A stretch of 6,766 nucleotides of DNA from Clostridiales bacterium (lineage in GTDB: Bacteria; Bacillota_A; Clostridia; Lachnospirales; Bianqueaceae): positions 1 to 6,766 of the forward strand of contig JAHZBS010000129.1 in NCBI GenBank assembly GCA_019423265.1, read 5' to 3'. Position 1 is the stretch's first letter, and the number at the start of each line of letters is the position of its first letter. A program made the position numbers and the translations under genes. The notes under the pieces are model-generated. The model made no database searches. It was not told where the DNA came from and saw only the letters and a program-made list of their open reading frames with translations. Shown piece by piece: positions 3,926-6,766 of this stretch.

Positions 3926-6148
3926 ATGGAAGGAAAAGAACGTATGGAAGAACGGCGGCAGAAAGTGTTGGACTTTATCAATCACCCCATGTATAAGCCG
4001 ATGACCAAGAAGCAGTTGGCACAGATTCTCACTGTGCCCAAGGAGGACTTTGCAGCGCTGGATGGCCTTCTCAGCGAGTTGCGCCGGGAAGGGGCTATCT
4101 ATATAGAGAATAAACGGATCCTATCGGGCAAGGTCCGGTATGTACCGGGCACCTTTTGCGGGACGACGCGGGGATTTGGCTTTGTGACTCCGGAGGATGG
4201 GACGGACGATATTTTTATCCCCGCGGAGGGCGTGGGCAAGGCGCTGCACGGGGATCAGGTCCTCTGCCAGGTGCTACAGCGCGCAGAGGGGGACAAGAAA
4301 GCGTCCGGGCAGATTGTGTCCGTCACAGGCCATGGCGCCGACATCCTAGTTGGAACCCTGGTCAACAAGAAGAAAGCCGCGTATGTCCGGCCGGATGAGG
4401 CGAGATTTGACCGCACAGTTAACATCGGGGTGAAGCAGGCCAAAGAGTATAAGGACGGGCATAAAGTGGTGATACGGATCCTGTCCTGGCCGGAGGACAA
4501 GGAGGGGCTCCGGGGAAAAATCTTGGAGGATCTGGGGCATCGAAATCAGCCCACCGCACAGATTCAATCCGTCATCTGCCGGCTCGGCATACCCGGAGAA
4601 TTTCCCGATGCGGTTTTTCGCTCTCTGGAAGCAATCGAGGATCAGGTGAGCGAAGAGATGCTGGAGGGGCGGGAGGATCTGCGGCGCTGGAGGATGGTCA
4701 CCATCGACGGGGAAGACGCCAAGGATCTGGATGACGCGGTATCCATCCGGCGCTGCGAACACGGATATGAGCTGGGGGTCCACATTGCGGACGTCTCCCA
4801 CTATGTGCCGGAAAATAGTCCCCTAGATCGAGAAGCCTATGACAGGGGGACCAGCGTGTACTTGACCGACCGGGTCATTCCAATGCTGCCGCCCAAGCTG
4901 TCCAACGGGATCTGTTCCCTCAATGCGGGAAAAGACCGCCTTGCGCTGAGCTGTATCATGGAGCTCAACGAGGATGGTCAGATTGTGTCTCATCGAATTG
5001 TTGAGTCAGCCATCTGTGTGGCGCGCCGCATGAGTTATACCCAGGTGACGCAGATCCTAGCCGCTCTGAAGCTGTCGGAGCCGGAGCGGACTCCGGAGCA
5101 GAAGGCGCTGCTATCGGAACACCAGGAATTTCTCGACGACTTTGCGGCCATGGAGGAGCTGGCCCGCAAGCGGATCCAAATACGGGACGACCGGGGCGCC
5201 ATCGATTTTGACTTCCCGGAGTGTAAGATTACCACCGACGATGAGGGAAACCCGGTGGACATCCGACCCTATGAGCGCAATATGGCCACGAGGATCATTG
5301 AGGAGTTTATGCTGCTGGCCAACGAGACGGTGGCGCAGGAGTATTATTGGCGCGAGATCCCCTTTGTCTACCGCACCCATGAGAAGCCGGACCCCGAGAA
5401 GATTCGAACTTTGAATACCTTTGTGTATAATATGGGCCATCGCATCAAGGGCAGCAAGGGCGGGGACGTTCACCCCAAGGCCCTGCAAGCGCTCCTGGGG
5501 GAATTGGAGGGAAAACCGGAGGAGGGAATTCTGGCCAGGCTAACCCTCCGGTCGATGAAGCAAGCCAAATACACTGTCAACATGGAGACCGGCCATTTCG
5601 GACTGGCCGCCCAATACTACTGCCACTTCACATCGCCCATCAGGCGCTATCCGGATCTGATGATCCACCGGATCATCAAGCACACCCTACACCACGGATA
5701 TGAGGACGCCTGGCTTGAAAAGACAGGCAAGACATTGGCCAAGACGGCGGAGCAGTGTTCCGTCACGGAGCGGAGAGCGCAGGAAGCGGAGCGAGATGTA
5801 GACCGGTATATGAAAGCGCTGTATATGAAGAACCGCTACAAAAAAGATCACGGAAAGACTCGGTTCGACGGCGTCATCTCCGGGGTGATCGCCAAAGGGA
5901 TATTTGTAGAGTTGGAGAATACGGTGGAGGGATTCATTCCCATCGAGGATTTGAACCTGGACTATTTTATCTTCGACCGGGACCGCTACCGCCTGGAGGG
6001 CGAACACACCCACCGTGTCTACGCCCTTGGGCAGAAGATCCAGGTATATTACAACGGGTCCGATATGGACACCTTTACGGTTTATTTTTTGGAGGCGGGG
6101 GAGAGAGAGAATGGGCAAGGAATCGATCAAACTGATTGCACAGAATAA
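3926..6148 (+). CDS. rnr: Ribonuclease R (3'-5' exoribonuclease, RNB family)
   Basis: This 740-residue enzyme degrades structured RNA from the 3' end and, with tmRNA and SmpB, removes stalled non-stop mRNAs. Domains in order: winged-helix region (about 10-65), cold-shock domain one with [18 protein letters not shown] (82-99), a second cold-shock domain (about 140-200), the RNB catalytic domain (about 252-580) and an S1 RNA-binding domain (about 645-725, [18 protein letters not shown]). Active-site aspartates 261, 267, 269 and 270 in [14 protein letters not shown] keep the spacing known for RNase II/R, and the catalytic arginine region [10 protein letters not shown] is present (Arg573-574). 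I chose ATG 3926 because GGAGG at 3916-3920 sits five bases upstream; the frame is open further up, to a TTG at 3830, but that overlaps the promoter and adds unlike-family residues. There is no long Lys-rich tail. The last 38 bases overlap smpB. Confidence 0.95.
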   Translation: MEGKERMEERRQKVLDFINHPMYKPMTKKQLAQILTVPKEDFAALDGLLSELRREGAIYIENKRILSGKVRYVPGTFCGTTRGFGFVTPEDGTDDIFIPAEGVGKALHGDQVLCQVLQRAEGDKKASGQIVSVTGHGADILVGTLVNKKKAAYVRPDEARFDRTVNIGVKQAKEYKDGHKVVIRILSWPEDKEGLRGKILEDLGHRNQPTAQIQSVICRLGIPGEFPDAVFRSLEAIEDQVSEEMLEGREDLRRWRMVTIDGEDAKDLDDAVSIRRCEHGYELGVHIADVSHYVPENSPLDREAYDRGTSVYLTDRVIPMLPPKLSNGICSLNAGKDRLALSCIMELNEDGQIVSHRIVESAICVARRMSYTQVTQILAALKLSEPERTPEQKALLSEHQEFLDDFAAMEELARKRIQIRDDRGAIDFDFPECKITTDDEGNPVDIRPYERNMATRIIEEFMLLANETVAQEYYWREIPFVYRTHEKPDPEKIRTLNTFVYNMGHRIKGSKGGDVHPKALQALLGELEGKPEEGILARLTLRSMKQAKYTVNMETGHFGLAAQYYCHFTSPIRRYPDLMIHRIIKHTLHHGYEDAWLEKTGKTLAKTAEQCSVTERRAQEAERDVDRYMKALYMKNRYKKDHGKTRFDGVISGVIAKGIFVELENTVEGFIPIEDLNLDYFIFDRDRYRLEGEHTHRVYALGQKIQVYYNGSDMDTFTVYFLEAGERENGQGIDQTDCTE

Positions 6149-6578
6149 AAAGGCGCGGCATGATTACTTCCTGGAGGAGCTATTTGAGGCGGGCATCTCG
6201 TTGTCCGGCACAGAGGTCAAGTCCCTGCGAATGGGAAAATGCAGCCTCAAGGAAAGCTTTGTCCGCATTCAGAACAACGAAGCGTTTATTTGGAATATGC
6301 ACATTAGCCCTTATGAAAAGGGGAATATCTTTAACCGGGATCCCCTCAGGACAAGGAAGCTTTTGCTGCACCGGCAGGAGATTAAGCGCCTGATCGGTGC
6401 AGTTAAGACCGATGGCTACACCATCATCCCCGTTCAAGTTTATTTTAAAGGAAACTATGCCAAGATGCAGATCGCGCTGGCGAAGGGGAAAAAACTGTAT
6501 GATAAACGGCAGGATCTGGCCAAGAAGGACCAGCGGCGGGAAGCGGAAAAGGACTTTAAGGTCAAGAATTTGTATTAG
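6111..6578 (+). CDS. smpB: SsrA-binding protein SmpB (tmRNA partner)
   Basis: The 155-residue product has the usual SmpB length. SmpB binds the tRNA-like part of tmRNA and places it in the A site of stalled ribosomes; its C-terminal tail enters the empty mRNA channel. Family signatures are visible: [12 protein letters not shown] near residues 12-23, [15 protein letters not shown] about 32-46, the SPYEKGN and [11 protein letters not shown] region about 66-87, and the basic [11 protein letters not shown] followed by a charged tail rich in Lys, Arg and Asp ending VKNLY. ATG 6111 is chosen because it begins the family N terminus (MGKESIK); purine-rich GGAGG and GGGGGAGAG sequences at 6091-6105 lie upstream inside rnr. 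The 38-base overlap with rnr suggests coupled translation of two proteins of one pathway. The ssrA gene itself is not in the window. Confidence 0.96.
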   Translation: MGKESIKLIAQNKKARHDYFLEELFEAGISLSGTEVKSLRMGKCSLKESFVRIQNNEAFIWNMHISPYEKGNIFNRDPLRTRKLLLHRQEIKRLIGAVKTDGYTIIPVQVYFKGNYAKMQIALAKGKKLYDKRQDLAKKDQRREAEKDFKVKNLY

Positions 6579-6596
6579 ACTCTAGAATGGGAGAAA

Positions 6597-6611
6597 GCCG
6601 CTCACTGCGGC
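6597..6611 (+). promoter_or_regulatory. Small GC-rich hairpin between smpB and the phosphofructokinase gene
   Basis: GCCGC at 6597-6601 pairs with GCGGC at 6607-6611 around a five-base loop. No T run follows, so it is not an intrinsic terminator, and smpB transcripts could continue into the next gene. It ends five bases before GGAGG. A TAGAAT at 6583-6588 could be a -10 box but has no acceptable -35 partner. Confidence 0.3.
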
Positions 6612-6626
6612 AGCACGGAGGTAACG

Positions 6627-6766
6627 ATGAGAGAAAACGTAATTGTTGGACAATCCGGAGGCCCGACAGCCGCCATCAACGCCAGTTTGGTGGGAGTTTA
6701 TAAGACCGCAAGGGAGCGGGGCGCCGGGCAGATTTATGGAATGGTCCATGGGATTCAGGGGTTCCT
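6627..6766 (+). CDS. 6-phosphofructokinase, probably pyrophosphate-dependent type, N-terminal part cut by the window end
   Basis: Only the first 46 codons are visible. ATG 6627 follows GGAGG at 6617-6621 by five bases. The N terminus MRENVIVGQSGGPTAAINAS is the nucleotide- or pyrophosphate-binding first strand and glycine loop of the phosphofructokinase fold, and GMVHGIQGF further on corresponds to the second conserved strand-loop. The SGGPTAxINAS form is characteristic of the PPi-type or group-III-like phosphofructokinases, while ATP enzymes of the PfkA type usually have SGGDxPGMNA. The enzyme phosphorylates fructose 6-phosphate to the 1,6-bisphosphate in glycolysis; the phosphate donor cannot be settled without the missing GGDD/GGDG region. 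It may be cotranscribed with smpB, 48 bases upstream. Confidence 0.88.
   Translation, partial: MRENVIVGQSGGPTAAINASLVGVYKTARERGAGQIYGMVHGIQGF

Noticed and set aside
5687..6130. Minus-strand open frame of 147 codons opposite the end of rnr
   Set aside because: Fully covered by conserved RNase R coding sequence; no recognisable domain in the reversed frame.
6579..6626. Terminator between smpB and phosphofructokinase
   Set aside because: The GCCGC/GCGGC stem is short and is followed by CAGCACGGAGG rather than a T tract.

Overview
The window looks like chromosomal DNA from an anaerobic, probably spore-forming member of the class Clostridia (Bacillota), moderately GC-rich. Reasons: Gram-positive style AGGAGG ribosome binding sites, sigma-A type promoters, the conserved secG-rnr-smpB order, a clostridial-type S8 (Csp-like) subtilase tail, an orphan soluble PAS histidine kinase, and a phosphofructokinase start of the SGGPTA (pyrophosphate-type) class. 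Family or genus cannot be given from this sequence alone. Every gene is on the + strand.

Layout. 1-321 is the end of an S8 subtilase with the serine motif. 392-1024 is a DUF4397 protein made of two similar halves. 1025-1185 is a leader region with a sigma-A-like promoter and a long imperfect hairpin. 1186-2181 is an orphan PAS histidine kinase whose reading frame carries one in-frame TAG at codon 73. 2268-2804 is a YfcE-type metallophosphoesterase, followed after 28 bases by hpt (2833-3378). 3379-3479 holds a strong promoter with a perfect palindrome between and over its core elements. 3480-3731 is secG, ended by a clear intrinsic terminator (3774-3807). A new promoter then leads into rnr (3926-6148), which overlaps smpB (6111-6578) by 38 bases. 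The first 46 codons of a phosphofructokinase start at 6627 and run off the window.

How the genes fit together. hpt is purine salvage, secG is the Sec channel's small subunit, and rnr and smpB are the two protein partners of tmRNA in trans-translation (ribosome rescue, then decay of the stalled mRNA); their overlap suggests translational coupling. The phosphofructokinase begins an unrelated glycolytic gene that may share the rnr-smpB transcript. The left third (Csp-like protease, DUF4397, orphan kinase) is the accessory part and may relate to sporulation or germination, but that is inference.

I did not find a novel multi-gene system. The points most worth a second look are the kinase broken by an amber codon inside its PAS domain, the structured leader in front of it, and the palindromic secG promoter. 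No tRNA, rRNA, CRISPR array, insertion sequence or attachment site was seen.
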